From positions 6,573,506 through 6,637,505 of the forward strand of contig CM037838.1 of assembly GCA_021234535.1 (NCBI GenBank): 64,000 bases of DNA. The letters are read 5' to 3'. Under the pieces are notes generated by a model that did no database searches, had not been told where the DNA came from, and saw only the letters and a program-made list of their open reading frames with translations. The position numbers and the translations under genes are program-made. Of the stretch, positions 1 to 12,990 are shown in pieces. The DNA is from Stichopus chloronotus (lineage: Eukaryota; Echinodermata; Holothuroidea; Aspidochirotida; Stichopodidae). The first letter of the stretch is position 1; every line of letters starts with the position of its first letter.

Positions 1-992
1 AAATGCAGGTCTTGGTTCCTGCTGTCATGAAGAACCTAAGAGGCCACGCATAATATCAAAATGTATGTTATCAAATCTAATATTCTACCACCTCATATTG
101 CTTTGCCTTTTTGCTGTTGTAGTTGAAAAACTTTATGTAAGAAGTATGTTGGAAGGTCATGAAAATTCTTTATTTGTTCCTGGGATGGTCATGGAAAAGG
201 TCATGAAAATTGACTCGCCAACAAAGTGCACTAGCCCTGTATTATTGTACTACACTAGCCCTGTATTATTGTACCACACTAGCCCTGTATTATTGTACTA
301 CACTAGCCCTGTATTATCATACTACACTAGCCCTGTATTATTGTACTACACTAGCCCTGTATTATCATACTACACTAGCCCTGTATTATTGTACTACACT
401 AGCCCTGTATTGTACTACACTAGCCCTGTATTTTTGTACTGCATTAGCCCTGTATTATTGTACTACACTAGCCCTGTATTATTGTACCACACTAGCCCTG
501 TACTATTGTACTACACTGCTTCATTTACTGAAGATCTGATCAAGACTGAATTAAGAGGTATTGAAATATTAAAATGACATTATCCATTATCCTTCTCCTT
601 TTGACTTTTTGGGAAAACTATTATCGCTATGTGTATTATGCAATAGTGGGGTAAATACTTTCTCTGGTAACTGTGTAAAAGTGGAGACTTTTTCAAGTCC
701 AATCTTACATGTCCAAGTATAGATTCTCTTGTCTTTCATATTCTGTACAAAAAATATAATAAACTAGGAGGACTGTATATAGTATTTTGAGAGTAACTTT
801 TATCTGCATTTTCATTTCTGTTCCACACCAATAACCAACTCCATTTGCATGAGGTTTTAATGAAACGTAGCATATCTGCAAAGGGATTAGCAAGGCAATT
901 TATGTAAACTTGAAATTGCTGTTCACAATATTGTCTATAGTCCTGGTTACAATATTAATTGTTTTGTCTTTTTCCCTCTCTCTTTCTGGTAG
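1..992 (+). other. Intron upstream of exon A (partial)
   Basis: No coding segment aligning to GABBR1 is visible here, so the preceding exon lies outside the window. The only structured part is the 24-bp minisatellite at 229-516. The 3' end has a good pyrimidine-rich acceptor. Confidence 0.7.
229..516. repeat. 24-bp minisatellite, 12 copies
   Basis: Twelve tandem units each starting ctagccctgtattattgta, period 24 bp, with one 21-bp unit near 399-420. Unit-to-unit changes are mostly single bases (ttg/tca, tac/cac). Because the period is a multiple of three and the unit lacks stops in two frames, long repetitive open frames arise (octapeptide TSPVLLYY). These are by-products of the repeat. Confidence 0.95.
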
Positions 993-1127
993 TGCAATCC
1001 TGGTCTTGGTACAAATCTTTTTTATAATTTGCTGTACACCAAACCAACCAAAATCATGATGCTGACTGGATGCAGTGCTGCCTCCACTCCTGTGGCTGAG
1101 GCAGCTCGTATGTGGAACCTGAATGTG
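993..1127 (+). CDS. GABBR1: GABBR1-like exon A: VFT lobe 1
   Basis: 45 codons, beginning CNPGLGTNLFYNLLY and ending AEAARMWNLNV. The acceptor follows a pyrimidine tract (ctctctttctggtag) and the donor is gtaagt. The segment matches the GABBR1 lobe-1 stretch that contains the GCSS motif; here it reads GCSAAS. The Ser at 1074-1076 corresponds to Ser130 of human GB1b, which contacts the GABA carboxylate in the published ectodomain structures. Trp65, another ligand contact, would lie in an upstream exon outside the window. An overlapping methionine-initiated frame at 1029-1307 simply reads through the donor. Confidence 0.93.
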
Positions 1128-1439
1128 GTAAGTATGTGGACCTGTATAAGCCTGGAGTACCACTTTACTACAGTATGTTATATTCAGACATTTCTACCTC
1201 ATGGGAGCCTTGTTCGCATTGTACATTTTTTTCACTTCATAATACCTGAATTATCCCTGATTTCACACAGAAGTTTAAAAAAATCACTCCATTCCTTGTA
1301 TACCTAGTGGGGAAAAAAGGCATCAGAAATTTTCAAATGCATACTGTAGAACTGATGATCACTGTACATGTCTTTTTGAATGTTGCCACATAAGATTAGT
1401 TACAATGTACATCATTTAAATATTACATACACCTGATAC

Positions 1440-1880
1440 ATACATCTGATTTATTATCATCTACATGAGATGGATCATATCCACTTCAAAGGAATCCAAT
1501 AACTTTATATATAAGTTTATATGTATCTGATTGACCACTTTCTACATGAGATGGATCATAATCTAAATCAGGTTTGATCCTATGTGGAAGATGGATCATT
1601 GTATACCTTTGATTGAACGCTGCGTAAGATGGGTCATTAACTATGCCTGATTGAATACAATGTGCGATGGGTCATCATCTGAACTATGCATTTCATTGAT
1701 CATCTCGGTCAGATGAATCACTACATACATTTGATTGAACTTAAACTCTTATCTTTATGGGACAGTTCATTGGCAAGATCAGTGTTATCATTTTCAAGAC
1801 CAAATAGACCATACATTTTATTGCTGAACACTATCTACCTAAGATGGGTCATTGTCTATATTATGTTTTTTATATATGAC
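1440..1880. repeat. Degenerate ~57-bp tandem repeat
   Basis: Recurring units of the form 'tgattgaa...nnnngagatggatcat' at about 1470, 1545, 1590, 1630, 1670 and 1850. Copies are strongly diverged, so the period is approximate. Confidence 0.55.
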
Positions 1881-4800
1881 AGTGACATAAAATGCAACGT
1901 AAAAACTCGTGAAACATGAAGATACATTAGCTTTCAGGACCACTGGTCCCTGCTACAGAAAAGTTTTTTCACCAGTTTTTAGATTGTGTTTCATGCTTTT
2001 ACTGGTGTGATGCTTTTACCTTTGCCATACTATCTGCATGACCATTGCCCACTTTCTGCATGAGGTGGATTTTTGTCTAAATCTGGTGTCTTGGGATTGT
2101 CATAACAAAACATCACCTTGTCCTTGTCAGATTAAGTTTAACACCAATTGAGTAACATTGTTAAAGTCTAGTAAATCTTTCAGGTTGCACTGTTATTCTC
2201 TCTTGATGAAGACATATCAAGACTTTCTCAACTTACACTCTGCTGAAGGGTTTCATTTTTGCAAAATCTGGAAGTCATGCTGATGCTATTTAGTTTAACT
2301 AGGACTTCAAAGCCACACAAGAACTTCAAAGCCAACCATACTACATAAGTTAACTCATTATGGTCACGATGACAGATTAATTTATAGCTCAGTTACAGCC
2401 AGAATGAGGGTTCAGGAACCCTAAAACACTATTAACCTAGTTAGGTAATTTAATGTTGATGTAAATTCACTGTCCTGTGTATTTTGCAGAATATTCTTAC
2501 TAATAGCCCTTCACTTCAATTGATAAGAATTGTAAACTCATTCTTGGGACGTTGTGTACAGATGGATAGAGTAAGGTTTCTCTTTTTTCCTCGGTTCCAA
2601 GTTTCTATCATTTGTGTATCTAGCTTTAAGGCGTAGGTAACTTTCAAAACTTTTTTCAACTGCCAAAATTTGGTGTGAAAACTAAGACCCTTTTTGCTTG
2701 TCTTTTTTTTTATGACAAAGAGATTGTACCTGCCTTTTCTCAGTCTCTTATGTAAGATTGTACTTTTATGTGAATTGCTTTTATGACTAAAAAGTCAGCT
2801 AAGGGAAATGTAGAGTGGCAATCTGTGATAAAACTATTGGGACATTTTGCGATAATGTTTAACTATAATATTCATCTCTTCCATTAATCCCAACCCTCTT
2901 TCCTGATAATTTACTGGTAATTTTTGCGAAATAAACAGAGTGAGAGCACAGAGTGTTATTTTTGTACAATATTGTCTCTGTGGAAAAAAGAAAAGTGAAA
3001 GCATATATAAAAGTGAACAATCCATGTTGAAGATAGAGCATTTAAGATAGCTTTTAAGATATTTATAGTTTAAACTGGTAATACGTGTCCTCACGTTGCA
3101 GTTAGGTATTGGAATCACTGTCAAGGAATATTTCAGGGCAAAAGAAGTTTGCAGCCATAAAACAGATTTGTTGGATTTCCTACTTGTCACCTGAAGGGTT
3201 GGTTTATTCCAGTTTTCAAAGATACACATCAAGCTGTCAGATAAACTTTGGCAGTGAGATTGCATGGAAAGCTGTCCACAATTTATTTTGGACAGAATGT
3301 TGCAGTACATCATCCAGAATACCTATTGCAAAAGATTAAAATTTACAGATCTAGAATGAAGTAGTCAAACTGGTCCAGATAATTGCCTTGAAACTGTCAT
3401 AATTATAACTTTCAAAGAATAATTGGCAAAGTTACTGGGAAAAACAATCAAATAACTAGCACTGTGAACTGTTTCTTAAAATGAAACACTGGTCTGTCTT
3501 TGGCCTAACTTTTGTCACATATCCATAGCTGTCTTTCACTACTTTAAAGCTGGAATATGAGTTTTACGGGCAATCACCTGATCATTTATGTCTTTGTTCT
3601 TCAACAGTGTTTCAGTTAAGAGATAGTGATGGAAAAGATCACCTGTCACAAATCTGAAAGAGAACTATGCATTCATCTTCCAGATATTTGAATATGAAAA
3701 TTGTCTTGACATTTTTGTTGGCCCTACAAAATTCAGACTGTCAAAGAAACCCTAGCCATCAATCACTGTTGCTTGAAATCAAACAGACCAATGGGAATGG
3801 ATGTGAATAGTCATGTAGGCTTATAAACAATGCTTTTGTAGTGGCTATAACATATTTGACTTTCAATGGCAAAATGTGACAAATTTGCAACTCATATACC
3901 AGCTGTAAATCACCAGGAATGTTTATCAAAGTTCATAGGAAATAATCAGTGTAATATTGATGTGGTGTTGCTCTAGAAATGATTGAATGATTGCATTGAT
4001 GGAGCTGTCTGCATCCGTTGATGTGCTTGGTTCTAATGGTTTCAAATCTTTCAGGCAGACTTAATTTTGATGGAAATTAGAATTTAAACAGCAGCCAACA
4101 AGTACAGGGCCTCATCCTACTGTACATACAGTATGTGCACTCATTGTACGTTGAGTGGGAGCTTCTCTGTTATTCAGCTTTAATTCTCCCAATATTGAAC
4201 ACACGTGTACCGCACAATATCTCCTCAGTGAACTTGTCACAAAATTCTTCAATTCGTGTCAAACATTGGCACTAGGATTCAATATCACCTACAAGTTCTA
4301 ACTTAATCAGTATAAAGAGAAATAAAAATCTAGTTGGTGAGATACAGTCAGTACTAAGATTTACTCCTTTATCGTTGTTATTATAATCAGATCGAGTTTA
4401 ATGGATCGTGCGTTGCTGCATGCAGCCAGCTACCAGTGGCCGCCTGCAGAGAAGGTTATCAGTAATTGAAGCATTTTCAACAGAGATCCAAAAGATCAAT
4501 GCAGCCTATAAGTAGATGTGCTTCCGTGCCAATGGAGATATCTTTTGACCATTATGCGGTCGGGAACAGCTCAATATCGGCTATTAGTACCTGATAAATT
4601 AATTAATTGTGCAGTCTGAATCATGGTAACATCTTAAATGACGCGATGGAAGGAGGAGGGGAAGGACATATTCATTGGGTACTTTGCCTCAGATTATTCA
4701 ATTTGGGTAATTTTTTCATACTCCTATTCAGGGAAAAATATTCTCATGACTATACTGTTGTAGATCTATTCAAACCTGTTCTATATTCTGCAAATCTCTT

Positions 4801-5682
4801 TATTAATTTTTGAGGTGATAGAATGTAGTGGTAGTTACTGTAGTTTGTCATTTCTATATCATGCCTCGTTCAACTTGAAAGTTTAATGACACCTGGTTTG
4901 TTTCACATAATTCTCCATTCATATGTTGTACACAGCAGTGTATTGCGCTGTTAAGTTCAGTCACATTCCAGCAATCACTGAAAGCTAAATTGTGTCAGTG
5001 TTTTGGTCTTCGTGCATCACAAAGTGAGCCCCTCATCTAGCTCAAAGCATCTCAGAGGTACAGACTTTGTCCTTAGTTTGATAGAAGTTCATGATGAAGT
5101 GATGCCCAGAGACAGCTGAGATGAAGAGAGTGGTCACATCAATAGAGCATATCTGATAATAAAAGTTTTCACCGGTTTGTAAAACTATAAGTGCAAGGGT
5201 AATTTGTAAAGATCGAGCGGCACTTACCGCAGTTTTGTCATGATATCTTCATTAAATCAACATAAATAATACATCAGATATATGACAGATAGCATCTGAT
5301 TTTGAGCTAAGTCAAGTGTTGTCATTCACTTTATGAAGGAAGCAGTTGCCATTTTAAAAGTGTGTAGTAAGTCTATGTAAATGAGTGTTCGGGCTTCCAG
5401 TGAAAACACAACTGATAATAGTTTGTGCTTTTTATTTGCAAAATTGTAATTTGCCCGAAGATGGGATGTATGTATCCGAAATAAAAGAAGAGTAAAATAA
5501 GAGTAAAGAAGAAAGACTAACCTGCCGCCTCACCAGCCTGTGCATAGATGAAATAAAACACAATAAGCATATATATGAATATATGAATAAATAAGCACAT
5601 ATTTAGTATTATCTTTTTCTGTTAATGCCCTACAGTTGTAAAATTACCATATGCAGGATTTTCTTTTAAAATATTGATGACA

Positions 5683-5760
5683 TCCTAAGGTCAAAGGTCA
5701 TGAGGTTAAAGGTCAAATTAGCAAAAATGCTCTGAAAAGTGTGTCATGTCTTCCTGTAAG
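5683..5760. repeat. GGTCA-rich dispersed repeat fragment
   Basis: Contains aggtcaaaggtca at 5688-5700 and a degenerate second copy at 5703-5715, then text resembling the satellite units at 18-20 kb. It looks like an isolated relative of that satellite. Confidence 0.5.
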
Positions 5761-8700
5761 ACAGTAAGTGGGATAGATTTCAATCTTGTTAGGACTAAGT
5801 TGACAAATATGAGATGTTGTGTCCACCTGACCAATGACATCATAGGTGAAGGTTATAATACAGTGTGTTAGGTGCTGGCAGTACTTAGTGTGAACATGAC
5901 TTTTTACATCGTTTCCTTTTCATGAATGATACACTGTATTTCAACCCATGCAACCATGTTTTGAACGGAGTTACACAATAACAATATCATTTTCCATGTG
6001 TTGGTAGTACCTTCCACTCAGTATATATTTAAAGTTACATTTAGGCCTACTAGACAGTTGTACAAAAACTCAAAGATGTTTATGCACTGTGAAGAAAATT
6101 GAACCATGCGCAATATGCATTTTAGGGAGTATTTGAAAAACATCCAGAGTGACAGCACATGTGGATCTGAGGAATACTTTGATGAGCGTGCATTTTCTGG
6201 GAATACTTTTGATACACTCTCGATTTCTAGGCCTATGTGTACGCACATTACAGGTATTTGGGGTGTACATATGTGGTGTACATAGACCACTTAGTAACTT
6301 GAATATCCAGCACTTCGATCCACAACAAGAAATCTGAATCACTGATCATGAAATGTATACAGCTCAGCACACTTCGGGAGTACATGAAATGATTGATGTC
6401 CGTCGAATGACCATGCAACACAATAGGGACAACTCTGTTGATTGCCCACTTGTTTACCCTGCAAACTTATGAGTATCGGAATACTCCTTTAACTTTTCAT
6501 TTTAAAACCGACCTTCTGACATTACCTTGATCATAGTTAATTAAACCCTCCAGAATCATTTTGGTGTTTGATCTACAAGAAATGTTTGTTACCGTACTGT
6601 GGGTGGATACCATCGTGAAGTGATAATAAAGTCTGCAGTTGAGTACAAACTAACATACTGTACATCATGCTTCAAGCAAATTTTGCTCATCTAAACAACT
6701 GGGCAGTATAAGTTTTTGAGGTACAAATGTGACCGAATCTTTTGAATTGTTGCCAGACTTTGCACATCTGTCTATGTGAGAACTTGAAAGTAAAGTCTGA
6801 GCAAATCTGCAGATAACATTACTTGTGTTTGTGGTATCCACAATTACTAATCTCCATCTATAAAATTACTTGATCTTGAATTGTGTGTTTTGCTTGTGGC
6901 AATTTGCTAATTACAAATTTGTTTGTCAACCGTTGAGAAATAACACATCTTCTGTATTAGATTAAAGAATTCAGAGAAGATGTTCTGACAATTTAGCCCA
7001 CAATCCGATGAAACTTCTGTTTTGCCAATTAGGAGTCTCTAGCAGAGTTTCTTGAAAGCTGTAATACAGAAGTAAAGTCTGTCAGCAGTTTACATTAAAT
7101 GTCCCTTCCTACAGAGAGCCCAAAGCAAGTATCATATCTGTAGTATTATGTTACAGTTTGTTGCCCAAAAATGGTTTATGATGAGAATGTGCCAAATTAT
7201 GTTTGTCATTAATTTTTGATGTTATTATTAGACTTGGGACTTAATTATAGTGCCTTCATACAATGAAAGATTAGCTTCTGGCATATATGACATTTTTTTT
7301 CATACATGTAAATACCACTAATTTGAACCAAGCCATGCATAAAGATCATTTGCAGAATACATGATCAATATTCAACATAAACTTTTGTTTTTAATTCAGT
7401 TTTAGTAGGTTATTGATCAACATTGCATGTTGCCTTTGTAAACACACGAGAACTGAACAATGAGACACAGTCAACTGCTTCTATTAGCTGCAGCCCGGCA
7501 ATATTAAACTATTAACGTTTTGCTTTGTTTTAAACTGTTTTTCACGTTTCTCTCCAAGTGATAATATTTTGCTGTGACCTTGGCAGTAAGGTTCCTGTGT
7601 TCATTATGACTCCATGTATGTTTTCATTCATCCATGTGAGTCCAATTGTAGCTTTAACCCAGTGGGAAATAAAAGCAGCAATGAATCATAGATGTGCATT
7701 TTTGAACGTATGAACATCTTGCAACTGCAGATGAAAATCGAAGAGAACTTTCAGTGAGTCCTTCGAAGTGAAATTGTACAGTTGCATGTTATGTATACCT
7801 GATTGACATATTTTAAACTTTGTGTTAAAACTTGTGTGAAAGTTGCATCTAACTCACTGTGCAACACAAATATGACTTCATCTTGACAACGAAAGTTTTG
7901 TTTTATGCTACCTTTTCTTTTTTTTTTATTTGTTGTGTTATACTCTGTTATTTGTCTAGTAGCGTAGCTGCATGAAGCTGCAGAATATACACATATGTAA
8001 TGCCAAACAAATGTATATACTGTACTACTTACTGTACTGAAGGAAGGAAGGTAGAAAGAATGGTCAGGTGATCCAGTAAAAGATCAGATGCCTGTTCGTA
8101 TAGCAGTGAATTCACAGGAATCTTCAGTGTTGAAGATTATCACCCACAGATGTATAGCTCATGTTTGACATATCAGTAGATCCATGATGAGATTAGTTCC
8201 AGTCAAAGTACAGTATATTCATAACATTGCAAAACTGTGTTTGTAACAGCACTGGCAAGAAAAAATGGAAATAAAGTTGTTGTAAATTGATCATGTGTCA
8301 GTTTCATTATTAACAAGTATTTTTTTTTTATCATAAACTGACAGTTCCGGTTCTTATGTAAAACAACTTGGTTTTTCAGGGATTTCCGTTTGACCTTGGA
8401 AGAGAGTCAAAACCAGTAAACAAATAAAGTAACCAACTTTTATTTGAAGGAAATTCCTTTAATCAGTCCAAATTGAAAGTGATCGAAAGGTTATGATTAT
8501 CAAGACATTTTCTATAATGAATCACAGTTACAAATTTGTGGCTCAATAACGATACATTTGTTTGTCGTAGTAACTGACATAATGTAAATATTTATCATTC
8601 AGAATGGATGTACATATTTTGGGGGGAATTTTGGGAATTTGTTTTGATACACTGATATCTCAAAGTTTTTACCTTGAAATATGGATCAAATTCTTGTTCA

Positions 8701-9246
8701 AGATTCTTATGAATCACGTACTGCACTTTAACTTAGGTCCCAGCCAAGTTGAATGTATTATTAGCACGCTGCGTTGTAAACCTATTTGTGTTATCTACCT
8801 ATTTGTGTTATCTTTTTGTTAACGAATGCCTTTACCGTAAGCAAGTATCATCAACCTTCTCATGGACACTTCTCAATTTTCATAATGTATATTTATTTTA
8901 TTGAAATTATCACTCTGTGAAAGATTTTGTTCATAGAAACCCCCTCTCCAACAAAAAAGACATTAGTACCAACAACTGTCACTCAGTTCAATTGACATTC
9001 AATATTTAATTATGCAGTATGTAGCAATTGTATGTTTTAATAGCAATTGTGGTGCATTCATCAGTCAACAATTACACAGATATACACTGTTTTCATTTTT
9101 TAGTGAAATGGGTCAGGGTAGGATGTTAATGAGTCTGTTTGTAACACAAAATACTATGCTGAACTAGTAAGCTTCAGAAAAGACCATATATGGGAACCAC
9201 ACAGTTTCTTGTTAGCTACTAATTCCAAGTTCTGTGTCATTTTCAG

Positions 9247-9417
9247 CTTGCGTGGGGTGCCAGCTCTCCGGCGTTGTCCAACCGGAAGCGATTTCCGACT
9301 TTTTTCAGGACCCATCCATCTGCTACCCTCCACAATCCAACCAGAGTGAAATTATGCAAAAAATGGAAGTGGAAGAAAATTGCCATAATTCAGGAGACAC
9401 AGGAAGTGTTTACATCA
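9247..9417 (+). CDS. GABBR1: GABBR1-like exon B: VFT lobe 1 to lobe 2
   Basis: 57 codons in phase 0, starting [17 protein letters not shown] and ending with [14 protein letters not shown]. The acceptor is tttcag and the donor gtgagt. This is the best conserved stretch in the window; [18 protein letters not shown] matches vertebrate GABBR1. Ser at 9262-9264 corresponds to GB1b Ser153 and His at 9313-9315 to His170, both GABA contacts in the family. The methionine-initiated frame at 9234-9458 is in a different register and is an artefact. Confidence 0.95.
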
Positions 9418-10575
9418 GTGAGTATGAACTCATTCTTTCATTAACGTCTGCTTTTTAATTTGTTTCAACAAGTCATCAAACACTTTAATCTCCCTCCCTT
9501 ATATTCCGACACCATCTACAATCAGTATTGTGTAGTAAACATGTGAAACGTCACTAATATGTCCTGATTCACAAGCCACGTTTTTTTTTTTTTTGTGGAG
9601 TAATATTTTGCCATTTGCTGCAGAATAGCATAAGAATGTTTGAAGTGGATGTCATGGCTGTCACTGATGTATCGGGGCTGTTTGAACGTTTTTATTTTTA
9701 CCTTTTCCCTGACAACGATGCAGAGACATTGAGTGTAGAAATAAGGCAGCTAGTGGTGTGTTCTTTTAACATTAATCTTGTATTTTCTGTGATCTCCTTG
9801 ACAGTGTCCATGCAATTTAAGAAAAGTTGGTAATAAATATACCCAAAAGGACTTCATCTTAGGATCAGTATAATTGTTGATGTTATCTACAGTAGCTTGA
9901 CAATTTGATAGAAACTTTCCCAGTCTCTACAAAACTCTTTTGTGTAGCATACATTGTGTAATAATTGTATTGCCAACCATCATACAGGCCAAGTAACAAG
10001 TCTATTGAGATTGTGGTCATATCTAGTACCATTTTTGAGATATGGCTTTTCAAAGTTTGATGAAAATGTAAAACTGATGCCCCACATCAGTCTTTTGTTT
10101 ATTAGGCCTATTTACTTGTCTCTTAATTTACTTTCCATCTGGTATACCCATTGGTAAGTGTATATGCACTTGCAATATTAAACCTTCAGGGCAGAAAAAG
10201 TTCTCAATTGTCCTTGAAACAATGATTGAGGTAACAAATTACAACATAACGCATATCATGTGAGTCTCCCTCCATATCACAGTTTGCATATTTGGCCTAT
10301 GGTTATTCGTGATGCAATTTTAAAACAGAAATCTACTTGTAAAAATTGGTCAATATATGATGTATTTGATAGAAATTGATGCTATTTTCAACATTTTAGA
10401 TAATTATCTTGGTCAGTATTTCAAAATGTGTTTTTCATGTCACATGCTCTTTAGTGGTGGAAAGTTTTGTCCCCTGACTAGGCTATAGATAATAAAAAAA
10501 TTCAACTTTATACCAATATTCTTTAAATAGTTACATTTTTTTTTGACAATAGATTTGTTCTTTCAATGATTTCAG
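9418..10575 (+). other. Intron B-C (1.2 kb)
   Basis: Begins gtgagt and ends ttcag. A segment at 9624-9755 has exon-like features (see findings). Otherwise AT-rich with no recognisable content. Confidence 0.75.
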
Positions 10576-10743
10576 ACAAGTGAAGACTTAGAAAAAGAAG
10601 TAGCCAAAGAGGGAATGACAATCACAGCGAGAGCAAGTTTCTTGACTGAGCCAAAAACTGCAGTTGGAAATCTGAAAGCCCAAGATGCCCGAATAATCGT
10701 CGGCGTATTCTACGTCGGTTTTGCCAGACGGGTTTTCTGCGAG
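10576..10743 (+). CDS. GABBR1: GABBR1-like exon C: VFT lobe 2
   Basis: 56 codons in phase 0, from TSEDLEKEVAKEGM to FARRVFCE, flanked by an acceptor ttcag and donor gtaagc. It contains NLKAQDARIIVGVFY, the lobe-2 beta strand of GABBR1. Tyr at 10711-10713 corresponds to Tyr250, a lobe-2 residue that closes on GABA. The residues after it (VGF) differ from the ETE of vertebrates. The exon is followed by the 30-kb intron. Confidence 0.94.
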
Positions 10744-12289
10744 GTAAGCATGTAACATTAATCAGTGGATCAATTATTCAATCAGGTAAGTGAGGTTACC
10801 GTGGAGAGGTAAATCTTGTAATAGGACTCAGAGTGTTGTAAATTCTGGGTAACTGCAGGGCCTCTGAATAATGGACATCTGATAGAATTGATGACTGAAT
10901 TTGAGATATTTGAATCACTGCAGAAATGTGGAAAAGTTTGTTGCATCTAATGCAAAGTACATAAGCCTGTATCAATCAACCACGCATGCAGCTGTAACAT
11001 TTATTTACTCTTAATGCCTTCTCGAGGAGAAAGCTGATAAGAAAAATTGCTTTTTATTTGGTTGGGAGAAAATGACGGTGGAAATGCTCCAGTAGTCACG
11101 TTTCAAAATCTTTTTATTGTGTTTGTAACGTCATAAACCGACGAGGGGGTAAAATTTGTCGCAGTATCTGCACTCAAGTAATCAGCCATTTTGATTAACA
11201 TCACCAGATCAAGACATCTTCCAACCAAAATATTCCATGAAATTTCAAATCTCCAGTCTCCAAATCCTTTCATGTGAAGAAATGTGCAGTAAACATCCTA
11301 ATTAAAAAAAACAAGTTGGACTGGTATATTAACTCTATCACTACTCAGTGAAGAATCTCTTTGTTGGACAATTCCTGCCACAAACTTTTCCTGGTTTGAC
11401 TGGTTCTAACAAATTTTTGAACCAGATTATGTTGCAAAATTTGATGGAAATGACTGTTTGATGTCATTGAAAAGTTATAACTGGAACCTTGAAATGTACT
11501 TGATTTTTTTTAAACATTTTTTTACAGAAATGTGTACAATCCGTTTGTGTAATATGCCTCCAATCATCGCAGATTAAATTTTGTACGCCTAATTTCTGTA
11601 GTAATCTATGTCAATAGTTACCAAGCGGTGCTAGCTGATTACCTTGAAGTTTTCTGCTAAATGCTATTCATGCATTAATTCCATATTTTTAAGCCATCTC
11701 GGCCAACTTTTGAAACTTCCAAGATCTATAGAATGAACTTGTCAAATGTATTCACCAAATTTTGCTGAAAAGTGACGACACAGAGCTAAGCATCGAGTTG
11801 TGATCTTTATTCGTGGAAGAGGATAAACTGAGGTCTGTAAGTGACTTTGCCCCAGTTGTAATCTATTCTACTTACATTGGTTTCATTCTGTCTCCCAAGA
11901 TGCATATTTACAATTATCTGTTGTACTTCTCTCTGGTATGTTGATGCAATAGTCAAGCATTACCATGGAAACAGCACGGAATTAGATATTTGAGATGAAA
12001 TAAGTTACGCTCCATGTGTCTAACAAAGAAAACCTAAGACAGTATTTTATAATTTTCTGTGAGTGATGTAAACGTTAAATATTTTATCACAAGTCCATCA
12101 GAGTTTCATTGTCCATATAAGGGTTTGTTGCCTGAACGAATTCACTCTTTTTTTGTGTGTGTTGAACTAAGATGCTAGACTTCCTGTGGAAAGTAGTTCT
12201 TTGGGGTGGGAAGAGGGAGTACATCTGTGAAAAATTTTCCATGCAGAAGTTTAAACAATAGAATATTGTGTGTATTTGTTGAAGATTGC

Positions 12290-12990
12290 AGTATGGAAGT
12301 ATATCAATAGAAGATATATCCAGGCAGGAGTATATATCTGTTAGGGAGAGTATATGGTATAAGACCATCAAAAGAAATATTTAAGCAGGCCTTGAATATT
12401 AAGGATCTGCAAGGGTGATCACACCACCTCTCTCTACTCACTGTGGAAAGTGGGAACTTTTGCACACAAAGGTAAAGAATGGGAATTCGTATAAATCATG
12501 AAAGTTAAACAAAGTAAATCCTACCCACTCTGTAATTTCATGAGGAGTGTAATTTTTGTTGCAGAAAGCTATGTGAAAGTAAACTGAAAGTAAACGAACA
12601 AAAGATATTACTCTAGAGGGGTATATATCTGTAGAAGATAAGCTAGATGGATGTTCACAAAATAATGTATAGGTTTAATGGGGCATGTCTGTGGAGGATT
12701 TCTGTAAGTATCCCAACAGAAGATAGGTATATTACAGGTATATATGTAGATTCCAATAAAAGATATGTTTTGGGGTGTTTGTGTACAGTAGAACATCTGG
12801 AACTGACATAAGTTTGAGTAAAATAACATATCGGATGGAAACTGTATTGAAATATATTTTAGAGGATAGCTAGTTGAGATGAAAACTGTTTGGGTGTTTA
12901 TCTACAGAAGATGACTACAAGAGCATGTCTATAGAATATGTCTGTACGAAAGAGGGTAACATTAGTGGAAGCATCTCTATTGTAAATTGT
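12290..12990. repeat. Degenerate tatatctgt/agaagat repeat
   Basis: Short motifs such as gtatatatctgtagaagat and variants recur about every 40-60 bp. The units are too diverged for a firm period, and the call is visual only. Confidence 0.35.

Larger units (their letters stand above)
1128..9246 (+). other. Intron A-B (8.1 kb)
   Basis: Begins gtaagt, ends tttcag. It contains the degenerate gatgg-type repeat at 1440-1880 and a GGTCA-rich repeat fragment at 5683-5760. The rest is AT-rich with no recognisable coding sequence on either strand. The largest open frame (minus strand, 2834-3313) has no family motif. Confidence 0.75.

Noticed and set aside
65..577. 170-codon open frame with TSPVLLYY repeats
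   Set aside because: It is the translation of the 24-bp minisatellite; a second frame is open as well for the same reason.
2834..3313. 159-codon open frame on the minus strand
   Set aside because: No recognisable motif, composition as expected from translated AT-rich intron, and no splice or promoter context.
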